NCBI GenBank assembly: GCA_030678995.1
Contig: JAUXTQ010000005.1
Coordinates: forward strand, 1-64,000
Source of the DNA: Caulobacter sp.
GTDB taxonomy: Bacteria; Pseudomonadota; Alphaproteobacteria; Caulobacterales; Caulobacteraceae
Direction: 5' to 3'
Length of the DNA: 64,000 bases
The notes under the pieces were generated by a model. That model was not told where the DNA came from. It saw only the letters and a program-made list of their open reading frames with translations, and did not search any database. A program made the translations under genes and the position numbers. This document shows positions 1-7,226 of the stretch, piece after piece (within the stretch, counting starts at the first letter, position 1; each line of letters opens with the position of its first letter).

Positions 1-1112
1 GCGACCCAGCCTCAGCCTTGTTGGAGGTCCTCGATCCCTCGCAGAACTCGACCTTCGCCGACCACTATCTGGAGGTCGACTACGACCTGTCGCCTGTGAT
101 GTTCGTCACCACGGCCAACTCGCTCAACATGCCCCAGCCCCTGCTGGATCGCATGGAGATCATCCGCATCCCCGGCTACACCGAGGACGAGAAGGTCGAG
201 ATCGCCATCCGCCACGTCCTGCCCAGGCTGACCAAGGACCACGGTCTGACCTCGGCCGAGTTCGTGGTGCCTGACCAGGCGATCATCGACCTGATCCGCT
301 ATTACACCCGGGAAGCCGGCGTGCGGTCGCTGGAGCGGGAACTGGGCAACCTGGCGCGTAAGGTTGTCCGCGACCTGGCCCGCGAGAGCGTCATCTCGAT
401 CACCATCGATGACGAGCGGCTGGCCAAATACGCCGGGGTGAAGAAGTACCGCTACGGCGAGACGGACGAACTGGATCAGGTCGGCATCGTCACCGGCCTG
501 GCCTGGACCGAGTTCGGCGGCGATATCCTGACCATTGAGGCCATCCGGATGTCCGGCAAGGGCCGGATGTCGATCACCGGCAACCTCAAGGAGGTGATGA
601 AGGAGTCGATCTCGGCGGCGAACAGCTATGTCCGCTCGCGGGCCCCGGCCTTCGGCATCAAACCCTCGGTGTTCGAGAAGACCGACATCCACGTCCACGT
701 GCCCGACGGCGCGACGCCCAAGGACGGCCCGTCCGCCGGTGCGGCCATGGCCACGGCCATGGTGTCGGTGCTGACCGGCATTCCCATCCGCAAGGAGATC
801 GCCATGACCGGCGAGATCACCCTGCGGGGCCGGGTGACGGCCATCGGCGGCCTGAAGGAAAAGCTGCTGGCCGCCCTGCGGTCGGGCGTGAAGACGGTGC
901 TGATCCCTCAGGAGAATGAGAAGGATCTGGCCGAGGTGCCCGAGAACGTGAAGCGGGATCTGAAGATCATCCCGGTTTCGACCATCGATGAAGTGCTGGC
1001 CCTGGCCCTCACCGGCCCGCTGACGCCCATCGAATGGACCGAGGCGGACGAATCGATTGCTGCACCTGCGAAGGTCGATGAAGGGGTCGATGACGCCGTG
1101 ATCACCCACTGA
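1..1112 (+). CDS. lon: ATP-dependent protease Lon, C-terminal part (5' end outside window)
   Basis: This is the C-terminal part of the cytoplasmic AAA+ serine protease Lon, which degrades misfolded and regulatory proteins. The reading frame is open from base 3 (Asp-Pro-Ala-Ser-Ala-Leu-Leu-Glu-Val), matching the end of the AAA+ module of Lon (sensor-1 region TTANSLNMP, arginine-finger area PLLDRMEIIRIPGYT). The proteolytic domain follows: the catalytic Ser lies in PKDGPSAG (codon near 732) and the catalytic Lys in GGLKEKLLAA, 43 residues later, the spacing seen in E. coli Lon (S679/K722). About 370 residues of a roughly 800-residue protein are present. A hairpin terminator follows the stop codon, and the HU gene comes next, as in many proteobacteria. 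The identification is secure. Confidence 0.97.
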   Translation, partial: DPASALLEVLDPSQNSTFADHYLEVDYDLSPVMFVTTANSLNMPQPLLDRMEIIRIPGYTEDEKVEIAIRHVLPRLTKDHGLTSAEFVVPDQAIIDLIRYYTREAGVRSLERELGNLARKVVRDLARESVISITIDDERLAKYAGVKKYRYGETDELDQVGIVTGLAWTEFGGDILTIEAIRMSGKGRMSITGNLKEVMKESISAANSYVRSRAPAFGIKPSVFEKTDIHVHVPDGATPKDGPSAGAAMATAMVSVLTGIPIRKEIAMTGEITLRGRVTAIGGLKEKLLAALRSGVKTVLIPQENEKDLAEVPENVKRDLKIIPVSTIDEVLALALTGPLTPIEWTEADESIAAPAKVDEGVDDAVITH

Positions 1113-1136
1113 ACCTGAGTTATCAACGATAATGTG

Positions 1137-1170
1137 GGCCGTCCGGGGCATTCCCGGGCGGCCTTTCGTT
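1137..1170 (+). terminator. Rho-independent-like terminator after lon
   Basis: An 11-bp stem (GGCCGTCCGGG at 1137-1147, CCCGGGCGGCC at 1153-1163, one G-U pair) with a 5-base loop is followed by TTTCGTTT. It lies 25 bases after the lon stop codon and just before the promoter of the next gene. Confidence 0.8.
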
Positions 1171-1197
1171 TGACGCCGGGGCGCCTTACGCCATAAT
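1170..1197 (+). promoter_or_regulatory. Promoter of the HU gene
   Basis: TTGACGC at 1170-1176 matches the Caulobacter-type -35 element. GCCATAAT at 1190-1197 (CATAAT by the E. coli rule, 16-base spacer) fits the -10 element. The predicted transcript would have a leader of about 60 bases before the HU start at 1267. Confidence 0.6.
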
Positions 1198-1266
1198 CCC
1201 TTGCAGGCGAACGGCTCGCCCTTGGGGGGAACGCCGCGCCGCACAACACTTGGCTGGGAGAATTCA

Positions 1267-1542
1267 ATGACCAAGGCCGAACTGGTCGCCGCCATCGCCG
1301 ATGGCGCGGGTCTCAATAAAACGCAGGCCGCCGCGGCGCTGCAGGCGTTCGTCGACTCGGTGACCGCGTCGCTGAAGGGCGGGAACGACGTCCGCCTTGT
1401 GGGCTTTGGCACCTTCAAGGCCGTCAACCGGGCCGCCGGCACCGCGCGCAACCCGCGCACCGGCGAAACGGTGAAGCGTCCGGCCTCCAAGACCGCCCGC
1501 TTCCAGGTCGGCGAAGGCCTGAAGACCACCCTGAACAGCTAA
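1267..1542 (+). CDS. hup: DNA-binding protein HU
   Basis: This is a 91-residue nucleoid-associated histone-like protein that bends DNA as a dimer. The N-terminal dimerisation helices start MTKAELVAAIADGAGL and the family signature GFGTFKAVNRAAGTARNP is present, including the RNP tip of the beta arm (residues about 60-63) that intercalates into the minor groove. The start at 1267 is set by a GGGAG ribosome-binding site at 1256-1260. Upstream in-frame codons lie inside the leader and give no HU-like sequence. The gene follows lon, has its own promoter at 1170-1197, and is followed by a strong hairpin terminator, so it is probably monocistronic. Confidence 0.96.
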   Translation: MTKAELVAAIADGAGLNKTQAAAALQAFVDSVTASLKGGNDVRLVGFGTFKAVNRAAGTARNPRTGETVKRPASKTARFQVGEGLKTTLNS

Positions 1543-1568
1543 CCGCTGCTTCAAGGCCGGAAGATCGC

Positions 1569-1606
1569 GGGAGGCGGTCGCCACACGGCGGCCGCCTCCT
1601 TGCTTT
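1569..1606 (+). terminator. Terminator after HU gene
   Basis: GGAGGCGG (1570-1577) pairs with CCGCCTCC (1592-1599), with further inner pairing, and is followed by TTGCTTTT. It ends the HU transcript before the tRNA gene. Confidence 0.8.
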
Positions 1607-1657
1607 TCGCTCTCCCTGCTTTTCGGGTGGACGCAAGGCGGCTATTAGCGCCGCTGC

Positions 1658-1734
1658 GGGCGGCTAGCTCAGCTGGTCAGAGCACCTCGTTTACACCGAG
1701 GGGGTCGGGGGTTCGAACCCCTCGCCGCCCACCA
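1658..1734 (+). tRNA. tRNA-Val (anticodon TAC)
   Basis: This 77-base cloverleaf has acceptor stem GGGCGGC/GCCGCCC, D-loop with AGCTCAGCTGGTCAGAGC, and anticodon stem CCTCG/CGAGG with loop TTTACAC, placing TAC at positions 34-36. The T-arm has GGTTCGAACCC, the discriminator base is A, and CCA is encoded (1732-1734). The isotype is read directly from the anticodon. Confidence 0.97.
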
Positions 1735-1815
1735 GCCTTCGCGCACTGACGTGCGCTTCGGCTTGGCGAGCCCCGGTTCGCGAAGGCTGCCACGCCGGAG
1801 CCTTGGCGAAGGCGG
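1734..1815 (+). repeat. Inverted-repeat element abutting the tRNA-Val 3' end
   Basis: AGCCTTCGCG (1734-1743) is matched by CGCGAAGGCT (1789-1798). Inside lies a tight hairpin GCGCAC-TGAC-GTGCGC (1741-1756). A further AGCCTTGGCGAAGGC follows near 1800. The first arm begins at the last base of the tRNA CCA. It could be a palindromic repeat or act as a bidirectional terminator between the tRNA and the convergent glycosyltransferase gene; no T-run is present. Confidence 0.5.
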
Positions 1816-1827
1816 GCGGGTCGCCGC

Positions 1828-3087
1828 CTATAGCATCGCCTCCAGTTCCGCCTCGGCCGACCGGGCGGCCATGTCTGCGGCAATGGCCTGGCCGAGCGTG
1901 ACGGCGGCTTCCCGGAAGCTGGCCTCCGCCAGCAGCCGGCTGACGGCCTCGGCGATCCTCCCCGGGGCGGCATCGCGCTCCAACATCAGCCCGGCGCCTC
2001 GGGCGACGACCCGCTGGGCGTTGTCCCGCTGGTCGCGCAGCCCGGGCAGGATCAGCAGCGGCAGGCCGGCCATCAGCGGGCGGAGCGTTGAGCCGTGGCC
2101 GCCGTGGGTGACGAACAGCGCGGCCTTGTCGAACAGGGCGCCGTGCGGGGCGCTGGGAACCACGTGAACGTTGCCGGGCGCCGGGAACGCGGCCGGGTCG
2201 AGCGCGGGCCCGAGGGTGACCAGGCCCCGCACCGGCAGGGTCCCGAGCGCCGCGATGGTCCGCCGCAGCAGGTCTTCCTGGGCCTCGTATAGGCTCGAGG
2301 ACGTGACCACCACCAGCGGTCGGGCATCGTGCGGCGACCATGGGGAGTCCCAGGCCTCGCCCTGAACCGGATCGGCCACATAGGGTCCGACATAACGGAA
2401 CGGTTCCGCCAGCGGCTCTGGCGCGAAGTCGAAGCTGCGGCTGGTCCCCATCAGGATGCGACGGGCGGCGATGATCTGGTCGAACAGGTCGGCCAGGGGC
2501 GGCAGGCCGATTCCCTCGCGGGCGGCGTTGAGATCGGGCAGGCCTGTCTGGAATAACATCCGCGTGGTCTGGGCGACCATCTGGTGCAGCATGACGTCCT
2601 GGTCGCCGGCCGCCGGCGCCATGCCGGCGCCGAAGGGCGGCAGGCCGGGCAGGGTGGGGAAGGGCCAGACGTTGGCCGCCAGCAGCGCCAGGGGGACGCC
2701 CGCCGTCTCCGCCGCCATCATCGCCCCGAACAGCAGTTCCTGGGTGACCACCGCGTCGAATGGCGCCGCATCGAGCGCCTCCAGCACGTCGCGGGCGTAG
2801 AGGGCCGAGGGACCGGCGATGATCCGCTGACACAGCCGCTGGATGCCCTCCGCGGGGTTGTCGGCCTCCCAGTCGCGCAGAAGGTCGCTGGCGGCGGTCT
2901 TGTCGGGCCGCGACGGCGCATGGCGCCAAGGTCGGAAGGGAAGGTCCATCAGCGCCGCCTCGGGAGCGTTGCAGACGTCGCTGAGCAACAGCACCTGATG
3001 CCCGCGCGCCTGCAGGCCGCGCGCGACCAGCATCATCGGCTGCACGTGGCCGCCGCCTTCCCAGGTGGTGAACAGGTATCTGGCCAT
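1828..3087 (-). CDS. UGT/MGT-like glycosyltransferase (GT1 family)
   Basis: This 419-residue protein has the layout of nucleotide-sugar glycosyltransferases of family GT1 (macrolide/UGT type). The N-terminal Rossmann start ARYLFTTWEGGGHVQPMMLVARGLQARGH contains the GHVxP acceptor-side motif. The C-terminal donor-binding region has VPSAPHGALFDKAALFVTHGGHGS, where HGG is the nucleotide-sugar contact, and LPLLILPGLRDQRDNAQRV, the equivalent of the P..DQ..NA motif. The substrate is unknown; such enzymes glycosylate small hydrophobic acceptors. GGGGGAG sits 3 bases before the ATG at 3087. It stands alone, convergent with the tRNA-Val gene and divergent from the SPFH operon. The family is secure; the function is not. 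Confidence 0.85.
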   Translation of the reverse strand: MARYLFTTWEGGGHVQPMMLVARGLQARGHQVLLLSDVCNAPEAALMDLPFRPWRHAPSRPDKTAASDLLRDWEADNPAEGIQRLCQRIIAGPSALYARDVLEALDAAPFDAVVTQELLFGAMMAAETAGVPLALLAANVWPFPTLPGLPPFGAGMAPAAGDQDVMLHQMVAQTTRMLFQTGLPDLNAAREGIGLPPLADLFDQIIAARRILMGTSRSFDFAPEPLAEPFRYVGPYVADPVQGEAWDSPWSPHDARPLVVVTSSSLYEAQEDLLRRTIAALGTLPVRGLVTLGPALDPAAFPAPGNVHVVPSAPHGALFDKAALFVTHGGHGSTLRPLMAGLPLLILPGLRDQRDNAQRVVARGAGLMLERDAAPGRIAEAVSRLLAEASFREAAVTLGQAIAADMAARSAEAELEAML

Positions 3088-3138
3088 GGCTCCCCCGCTC
3101 CCCGGCCTAGCCCCTTCGCGGGCCGGTCGGCAAGCGCG

Positions 3139-3169
3139 TTGACAGTCAATCCAAAAGTGATATCACTTT
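3139..3169 (+). promoter_or_regulatory. Promoter with palindromic operator for the SPFH/ribbon-helix-helix operon
   Basis: TTGACAG (3139-3145) and GATATCAC (3159-3166), 13 bases apart, fit the Caulobacter -35/-10 pattern. The -10 element is the centre of the perfect 16-bp palindrome AAAGTGATATCACTTT (3154-3169). A dyad directly over the -10 box is a typical repressor site. The natural candidate is the ribbon-helix-helix protein encoded at 4089-4268 (inference). Confidence 0.65.
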
Positions 3170-3191
3170 GATACCAGATATGGAGGGCTCC

Positions 3192-4085
3192 ATGGCCAAT
3201 CACGGAAGCATCAACCGGACCACCGAACGGGTCGCCGGCGGGGTCAACGGCGGGCTGCTCCTGCTCGTGCTCCTCGGCCTGCTGGGGGTCGGCATCTGGA
3301 TGCTGACCCACATCGAAACGGGCGGCCAGGAACTGCTGGGCATCAGCGGCATCGCGGTTGTGGTGCTGGCCGCCTTCGGCTTCGCCGGCTTCTATTCGCT
3401 GCAGCCCAACGAGGGCGCGGCGATCACCCTGTTCGGCGCCTACAAGGGCACCGACCGCACCACCGGCCTGCGCTGGGTGTTGCCCTGGTACGGCCGCAAG
3501 AAGATCAGCCTGCGGGTGCGCAACGTCACCAGCGAGACTCTCAAGGTCAACGACAAGCGCGGCAATCCGATCGAGATCGCCGCCAATGTGGTCTGGCGGG
3601 TCGAGGACTCGGCCCAGGCGCTGTTCGACGTGGACGACTATGTCGCCTTCATCAACATCCAGATCGAGACCGCGCTGCGTGAGACGGCCCGCCACTATGC
3701 CTATGATCACGCCGAGGACGAGGAGCCGACCCTGCGGGCCGACGCCGAGATCGTCGGCGACAAGCTGAAGGAAGACCTTCAGACCCGGGTCTCGGTGGCC
3801 GGCATCGCGGTCGACGAGACCCACTTGATGCACCTGGCCTACGCCCCGGAAATCGCCGGCGCGATGCTGCGGCGTCAGCAGGCCGAGGCGGTCCTCGCTG
3901 CCCGGCGCACGATCGTCATCGGCGCGGTCAGCATGGTCGAGAGCGCCCTCAACCAGCTCAGCGAGCGCGGCGTGGTCCACCTGGACGACGAGCGCAAGGC
4001 GACCATGGTGTCAAACCTGCTGGTCGTGCTCTGCGGCGATCGTGACGCCCAGCCCGTGCTCAACACCGGCACGCTTTACGGGTGA
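3192..4085 (+). CDS. SPFH/Band 7 domain membrane protein
   Basis: This 297-residue protein has two N-terminal hydrophobic segments (about residues 20-38 and 50-68) followed by an SPFH/Band 7 (PHB) domain from about residue 68. Characteristic stretches are FYSLQPNEGAAITLFGAY, GLRWVLPWY and KVNDKRGNPIEIAANVVWRV. The family (stomatin, prohibitin, flotillin) forms membrane-anchored oligomers; no enzymatic role is claimed. Three in-frame ATGs exist at 3168, 3180 and 3192. Only 3192 has a good ribosome-binding site (GGAGGG at 3182-3187), and 3168 would lie inside the operator. A ribbon-helix-helix gene begins 3 bases after the stop, so the two form an operon. This SPFH plus Arc-like pairing recurs in bacteria, but its purpose is unknown to me. 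Confidence 0.88.
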   Translation: MANHGSINRTTERVAGGVNGGLLLLVLLGLLGVGIWMLTHIETGGQELLGISGIAVVVLAAFGFAGFYSLQPNEGAAITLFGAYKGTDRTTGLRWVLPWYGRKKISLRVRNVTSETLKVNDKRGNPIEIAANVVWRVEDSAQALFDVDDYVAFINIQIETALRETARHYAYDHAEDEEPTLRADAEIVGDKLKEDLQTRVSVAGIAVDETHLMHLAYAPEIAGAMLRRQQAEAVLAARRTIVIGAVSMVESALNQLSERGVVHLDDERKATMVSNLLVVLCGDRDAQPVLNTGTLYG

Positions 4086-4088
4086 GGC

Positions 4089-4268
4089 GTGGCGAGTCCG
4101 GGAAAACGCGCCTTTCTGCTCAGGGTGAAGCCCGAGGTGCTCGACGCGGTCGAGCGCCTCGCGGCCGCCGAGCTGCGTAGCGTCAACGCGCAGATCGAGG
4201 TGCTTTTGCGCGAAGCCCTGGCCCGGCGGAGCGTCGCCCGGACGGTCAAGGATTCGGACGACGGCTAG
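4089..4268 (+). CDS. Arc-like ribbon-helix-helix DNA-binding protein
   Basis: This 59-residue protein starts with GTG three bases after the SPFH stop. The sequence has a basic N-terminus, then RAFLLRVKPEVLDAVERLA (the beta ribbon and first helix) and SVNAQIEVLLREALARRSV (second helix), the pattern of Arc/MetJ-type ribbon-helix-helix repressors. It probably dimerises and represses its own operon at the 16-bp palindrome 3154-3169 (inference from operon structure). The stop codon TAG (4266-4268) overlaps the stop of the convergent NUDIX gene (4265-4267), so the two coding regions end in each other. Confidence 0.8.
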   Translation: MASPGKRAFLLRVKPEVLDAVERLAAAELRSVNAQIEVLLREALARRSVARTVKDSDDG

Positions 4269-4774
4269 GCGGCCGCTGTCTCGGCCTCGGCGAAGGCCTC
4301 GATCAGGCGGCGCAGGCCGGGTTCCTCGACCATGCGGGCGGCTTCCAGAGCCGGAATCCAGCGACGCTGGCGCTGGCGCCGTTCCGGCCAGCTCTTCAGC
4401 TCGGTCGCCACCGCCAGCGGGAAGACGTCCACCCGGCAAAGCTGGGCCTTGCCGGTCTTCAGGCGCTTGCGATAGCGGAACGCGCCGATGGGCGTCTCGC
4501 TGATGGTCCCCCGCACCCCGGCCTCCTCGAAGGCCTCCTGCGCGGCGGCGTCATGGGCGGCCAGGGTGATCATCGGCCAGCCCTTGGGGATCACCCATCG
4601 CCGGGTTTCCCGCGAGGTGATCAGCAGGATCTCCAGGCCGTCCTTGCCCTCGCGCCAGGGCAGGGCGGCGTACTGCCGGCTGTGGGCGACCCAGGTCAGG
4701 GCGTGCAGCCGGTCGCGAACCCGCCCTACGATGGAGGAGCCGCGACGCAGGCGAGACTTGAGGCGAAGCAGCAA
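4265..4774 (-). CDS. NUDIX hydrolase (diphosphoinositol-polyphosphate phosphohydrolase-like)
   Basis: This 169-residue protein has a NUDIX fold: QYAALPWREGKDGLEILLITSRETRRWVIPKGWPM, then a helix AAAQEAFEEAGVRG, and an R/K-rich strand RYRKRLKTGKAQLCRV. Against G-x5-E-x7-REUxEExGU, the Gly, the second Glu, the EE pair and G-V are kept. The first Glu is Leu and the Arg is Gln, a relaxed box seen in this DIPP-like alphaproteobacterial subgroup. It hydrolyses some nucleoside-diphosphate-X substrate; which one cannot be told. The start is TTG at 4774, supported by GAAGG five bases upstream. The gene converges on the ribbon-helix-helix gene, with overlapping stops. Confidence 0.8.
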   Translation of the reverse strand: MLLRLKSRLRRGSSIVGRVRDRLHALTWVAHSRQYAALPWREGKDGLEILLITSRETRRWVIPKGWPMITLAAHDAAAQEAFEEAGVRGTISETPIGAFRYRKRLKTGKAQLCRVDVFPLAVATELKSWPERRQRQRRWIPALEAARMVEEPGLRRLIEAFAEAETAAA

Positions 4775-4886
4775 TGCGACCTTCGAATCGTTCCGTTGAC
4801 CGACGAGGATCGACCCCAGCGGAACGCGGGTCCAGAGCGCGCAACGAAGCGGCGGTCCGAATGACTAGGTGGCATTTGACTGGAAA

Positions 4887-4963
<77 letters not shown>

Positions 4964-4992
4964 AAAGATGTCCGCCTCTCGGCGAGGGGCGT

Positions 4993-5021
4993 CTGATAGG
5001 TCCCTGCCTTGGGGCTGTCAA
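4993..5021 (-). promoter_or_regulatory. Promoter of tRNA-Asp
   Basis: On the minus strand TTGACAG (5021-5015) and CCTATCAG (5000-4993) are separated by 14 bases (TTGACA-N17-TATCAG by the E. coli rule). Transcription would start about 20 bases before the mature tRNA 5' end. Confidence 0.7.
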
Positions 5022-5025
5022 CCGG

Positions 5026-6561
5026 TCAGGCGGGGATCAGGTAGTGAAACGGCGCCGCCGGTCCGGTCGCCAGGGCGAAGGCCGCCCAGAGGCCCGTCAC
5101 CACAAGGCCTGTCAGGAAGAAGGCGACCGCGAAGGGCAGCAGGGTCGCGAGCAGGCCGCCCACGCCGATGCCCGGCGCCCAGCGTCGCGCGAAGCCCAGG
5201 ATCAGGATGAAATAGGGGGTCATCGGCGACATGATCACCAGGCTCGAATCGCCCATGCGATAGGCGGCGGTGGTCATCTCGGGACTGACCCCCAGCAGCA
5301 TCAGCATCGGCACCAGCACCGGTCCCAGCGCCGCCCACTTGGCCGAGGCCGAGGCGATGAACATGTCCAGGCCCGCGCCCAGCAGCGTCACGCCCAGCAG
5401 GATGAAGGCCAGCGGCAGGCCCGACTGGCGCAGGGCGTCGGCGCCCTTGATCGCCGTGATGGCCCCCAGGTTCGACCAGCTGAACATGGCGATGAAGTGC
5501 GAGGCGACGAAGGCCAGCACGATATAGGGCGCCATGGCGGCGATGGACTCGCCCATCAGCCGGACCACGTCGGCGTCCTTGCGGATCGCGCCGGTGCGCC
5601 AGCCGTAGACGCAGCCGCTGAGCAGGAACATCAGGAAGAAGCCGGAGACCAGCGAGCGGAAGAACGGGGTGATCTGGGCCGGGCCGACGGCGTCGGGGTC
5701 CCGCAGCGGCGCGCCGGGAATCAGCACCAGCGCGGCCCAGACGGCGACCACGGCCAGGGCCGTCAGGCCGGCGAACAGCAGGGCGCCCTTCGGCGCCGTC
5801 GCCGGGGTCTCGTCCGTGGTCGACGCGGCCGGCGCGGCGGCGGGCTGCCAGGGGCCGAGGCGGGGCTCGACCACCTTCTCGGTGACCCACCAGCCGACCA
5901 GGGTGAAGGCCACGGCGCCGGTGGCGGTGAAATACCAGTTGCCGGCCAGGTTGGCGGTCCAGGTTGGATCGAGCAGCCGGGCGGCGGGCTCGGTGAACCC
6001 CAGGATCAGGGCGTCGAACTGGCCGGGCAGGGGGTTGCCGGCGAAGGAGGCGATGGTCGCGGCATAGGCGCAGGCCAGGCCCGCGATGGGATGGCGGCCC
6101 GCGGCGGCGAACACCACCGCGGCCAGCGGCGGCAGGACCACGATCCCCGAGTCGGCGGCGTGGTTGGACAGCAGGCCGATTAGCAGCACCATCGGCGTCA
6201 GCAGGGCCCTGGGCGCGGCCTTGACCAGTCCGGCGATGGCCGCCGACAGCAATCCGACCCGTTCGGCCACCCCGGCCCCCAGCATCACCAGCAGCACCAG
6301 ACCCAGCGGGGCGAAACCGGTGAAGGTTTTGGCCATTTCGGTCAGCAGGGTGCGGATATTGCCCGGCGCCAGCAGGCTCTGGGCGACCAGCACCTCCTTG
6401 GTCACCGGATTGGTCGCCGTCACCCCCAGGGCCGAACAGACCAGGCTGGCGACCACCACCCCGCCGATCAGCCACAGGAAGATGAACACGGGGTCGGGCA
6501 GCCTGTCGCCGAACCGCTCGACAGCGTCGAGGATGCGAATTCCGAGTGGTCGCTTGGTCAT
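5026..6561 (-). CDS. AbgT-family transporter (p-aminobenzoyl-glutamate type)
   Basis: This 511-residue polytopic inner-membrane protein has about 12 hydrophobic segments. It matches the AbgT family: DAVERFGDRLPDPVFIFLWLIGGVVV near the N-terminus, GFAPLGLVLLVMLGAGVAERVGL, LLSNHAADSGIVVLPPL and YRMGDSSLVIMSPMTPYFILIL. Family members import p-aminobenzoyl-glutamate or export antimetabolites such as sulfonamides; the substrate here is not known. I chose the ATG at 6561 (MTKRPLG) because GGGGG lies about 9-10 bases upstream and AbgT homology begins there. An open extension to 6678 has no family similarity. There is no operon partner. Its 3' end abuts the tRNA-Asp promoter. Confidence 0.88.
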   Translation of the reverse strand: MTKRPLGIRILDAVERFGDRLPDPVFIFLWLIGGVVVASLVCSALGVTATNPVTKEVLVAQSLLAPGNIRTLLTEMAKTFTGFAPLGLVLLVMLGAGVAERVGLLSAAIAGLVKAAPRALLTPMVLLIGLLSNHAADSGIVVLPPLAAVVFAAAGRHPIAGLACAYAATIASFAGNPLPGQFDALILGFTEPAARLLDPTWTANLAGNWYFTATGAVAFTLVGWWVTEKVVEPRLGPWQPAAAPAASTTDETPATAPKGALLFAGLTALAVVAVWAALVLIPGAPLRDPDAVGPAQITPFFRSLVSGFFLMFLLSGCVYGWRTGAIRKDADVVRLMGESIAAMAPYIVLAFVASHFIAMFSWSNLGAITAIKGADALRQSGLPLAFILLGVTLLGAGLDMFIASASAKWAALGPVLVPMLMLLGVSPEMTTAAYRMGDSSLVIMSPMTPYFILILGFARRWAPGIGVGGLLATLLPFAVAFFLTGLVVTGLWAAFALATGPAAPFHYLIPA

Positions 6562-6662
6562 GGCAGGCATCCCCCGACGCCGCCCGGAATCGCGCCGGGC
6601 CGAGCAAGTCTGCATGAGGGCAACGGGCCCGCAAGCAAAGCCCTGTCCATCCCCGCGCAATC

Positions 6663-6778
6663 GTGCGTCCTTCGACACGCAGCCTTTCGGCTGCTGCTCA
6701 GGATGACGTGCATTTCGACGTCATCCTGAGCAGCCCGCGCAGCGGCCCCGGACTTGATCCGGGGGTCGAAGGACGAAC
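6663..6778 (+). repeat. Composite palindromic intergenic repeat
   Basis: Outer 14-base arms (6663-6676 and 6765-6778, one mismatch; core GTCCTTCGAC/GTCGAAGGAC) enclose an inner perfect 16-bp stem, CTGCTCAGGATGACGT (6694-6709) with ACGTCATCCTGAGCAG (6718-6733). A smaller hairpin, CCCCGGACTTGATCCGGGG, follows at about 6746-6764. This is the look of a dispersed palindromic element between abgT and nuoA. The rest of 6562-6848 shows no gene. Confidence 0.7.
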
Positions 6779-6824
6779 CACGCAACACGCCGTTTGAACG
6801 GCTCACGGCCATGGGCTAGAAGGG

Positions 6825-6832
6825 CCGCGACT
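6825..6832 (+). promoter_or_regulatory. Candidate -10 element of the nuo operon
   Basis: GCTAGAAG matches the Caulobacter -10 consensus GCTANAWC except for its last base and lies 17 bases before the nuoA start. No convincing -35 element is present at the right distance, so it may depend on an activator or be fortuitous. Confidence 0.3.
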
Positions 6833-6848
6833 CCTTCCCGGGACACCC

Positions 6849-7226
6849 ATGGACGCCTTCCTCCTCCAGTATCTGCCGATCGTGATCTTCCTCGGGATCG
6901 CGGCGGCGCTCGGCCTGGCCTTCATCCTCGCCGCCTTCGTCCTCGCGCCCAGCGCCCCGGACCCCGAAAAGCTCTCCGCCTACGAATGCGGCTTCAACGC
7001 TTTCGGCGATGCGCGGATGAAATTCGACGTCCGGTTCTACCTGGTCTCGATCCTGTTCATCATCTTCGACCTGGAAGTGGCCTTCCTGTTTCCGTGGGCC
7101 GTGTCGCTGATGAAACTGCCGCACGACCAGAGCATCTTCGCCTTCTGGTCGATGATGGCCTTCCTGGGCGTGCTGACCGTGGGCTTTGTCTACGAGTGGA
7201 AGAAGGGAGCCCTGGAATGGGAGTGA
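6849..7226 (+). CDS. nuoA: NADH-quinone oxidoreductase subunit A
   Basis: This 125-residue membrane subunit belongs to the respiratory complex I, which couples NADH oxidation to quinone reduction and proton pumping in the inner membrane. It has three transmembrane segments (about residues 8-30, 66-86 and 96-116). The conserved loop [43 protein letters not shown] carries the family signature, including the Cys of the loop near the quinone site and the acidic residues in FDLEVAF. It is the first gene of the nuo locus and overlaps nuoB by 10 bases. Confidence 0.97.
   Translation: MDAFLLQYLPIVIFLGIAAALGLAFILAAFVLAPSAPDPEKLSAYECGFNAFGDARMKFDVRFYLVSILFIIFDLEVAFLFPWAVSLMKLPHDQSIFAFWSMMAFLGVLTVGFVYEWKKGALEWE

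Noticed and set aside
12..1529. Minus-strand open frame opposite lon and HU
   Set aside because: It spans a terminator, a promoter and two genuine genes and has only low-complexity sequence.
1691..2929. Long minus-strand open frame ending in GGEGFEPPTPSV across the tRNA-Val gene
   Set aside because: This is the well-known false protein tail made by reading the antisense strand of a tRNA. The real gene in this stretch is the glycosyltransferase in another frame.
6562..6678. N-terminal extension of the AbgT transporter
   Set aside because: The extra 39 residues do not resemble the family and include the far end of the palindromic repeat region; the ATG at 6561 has a ribosome-binding site.
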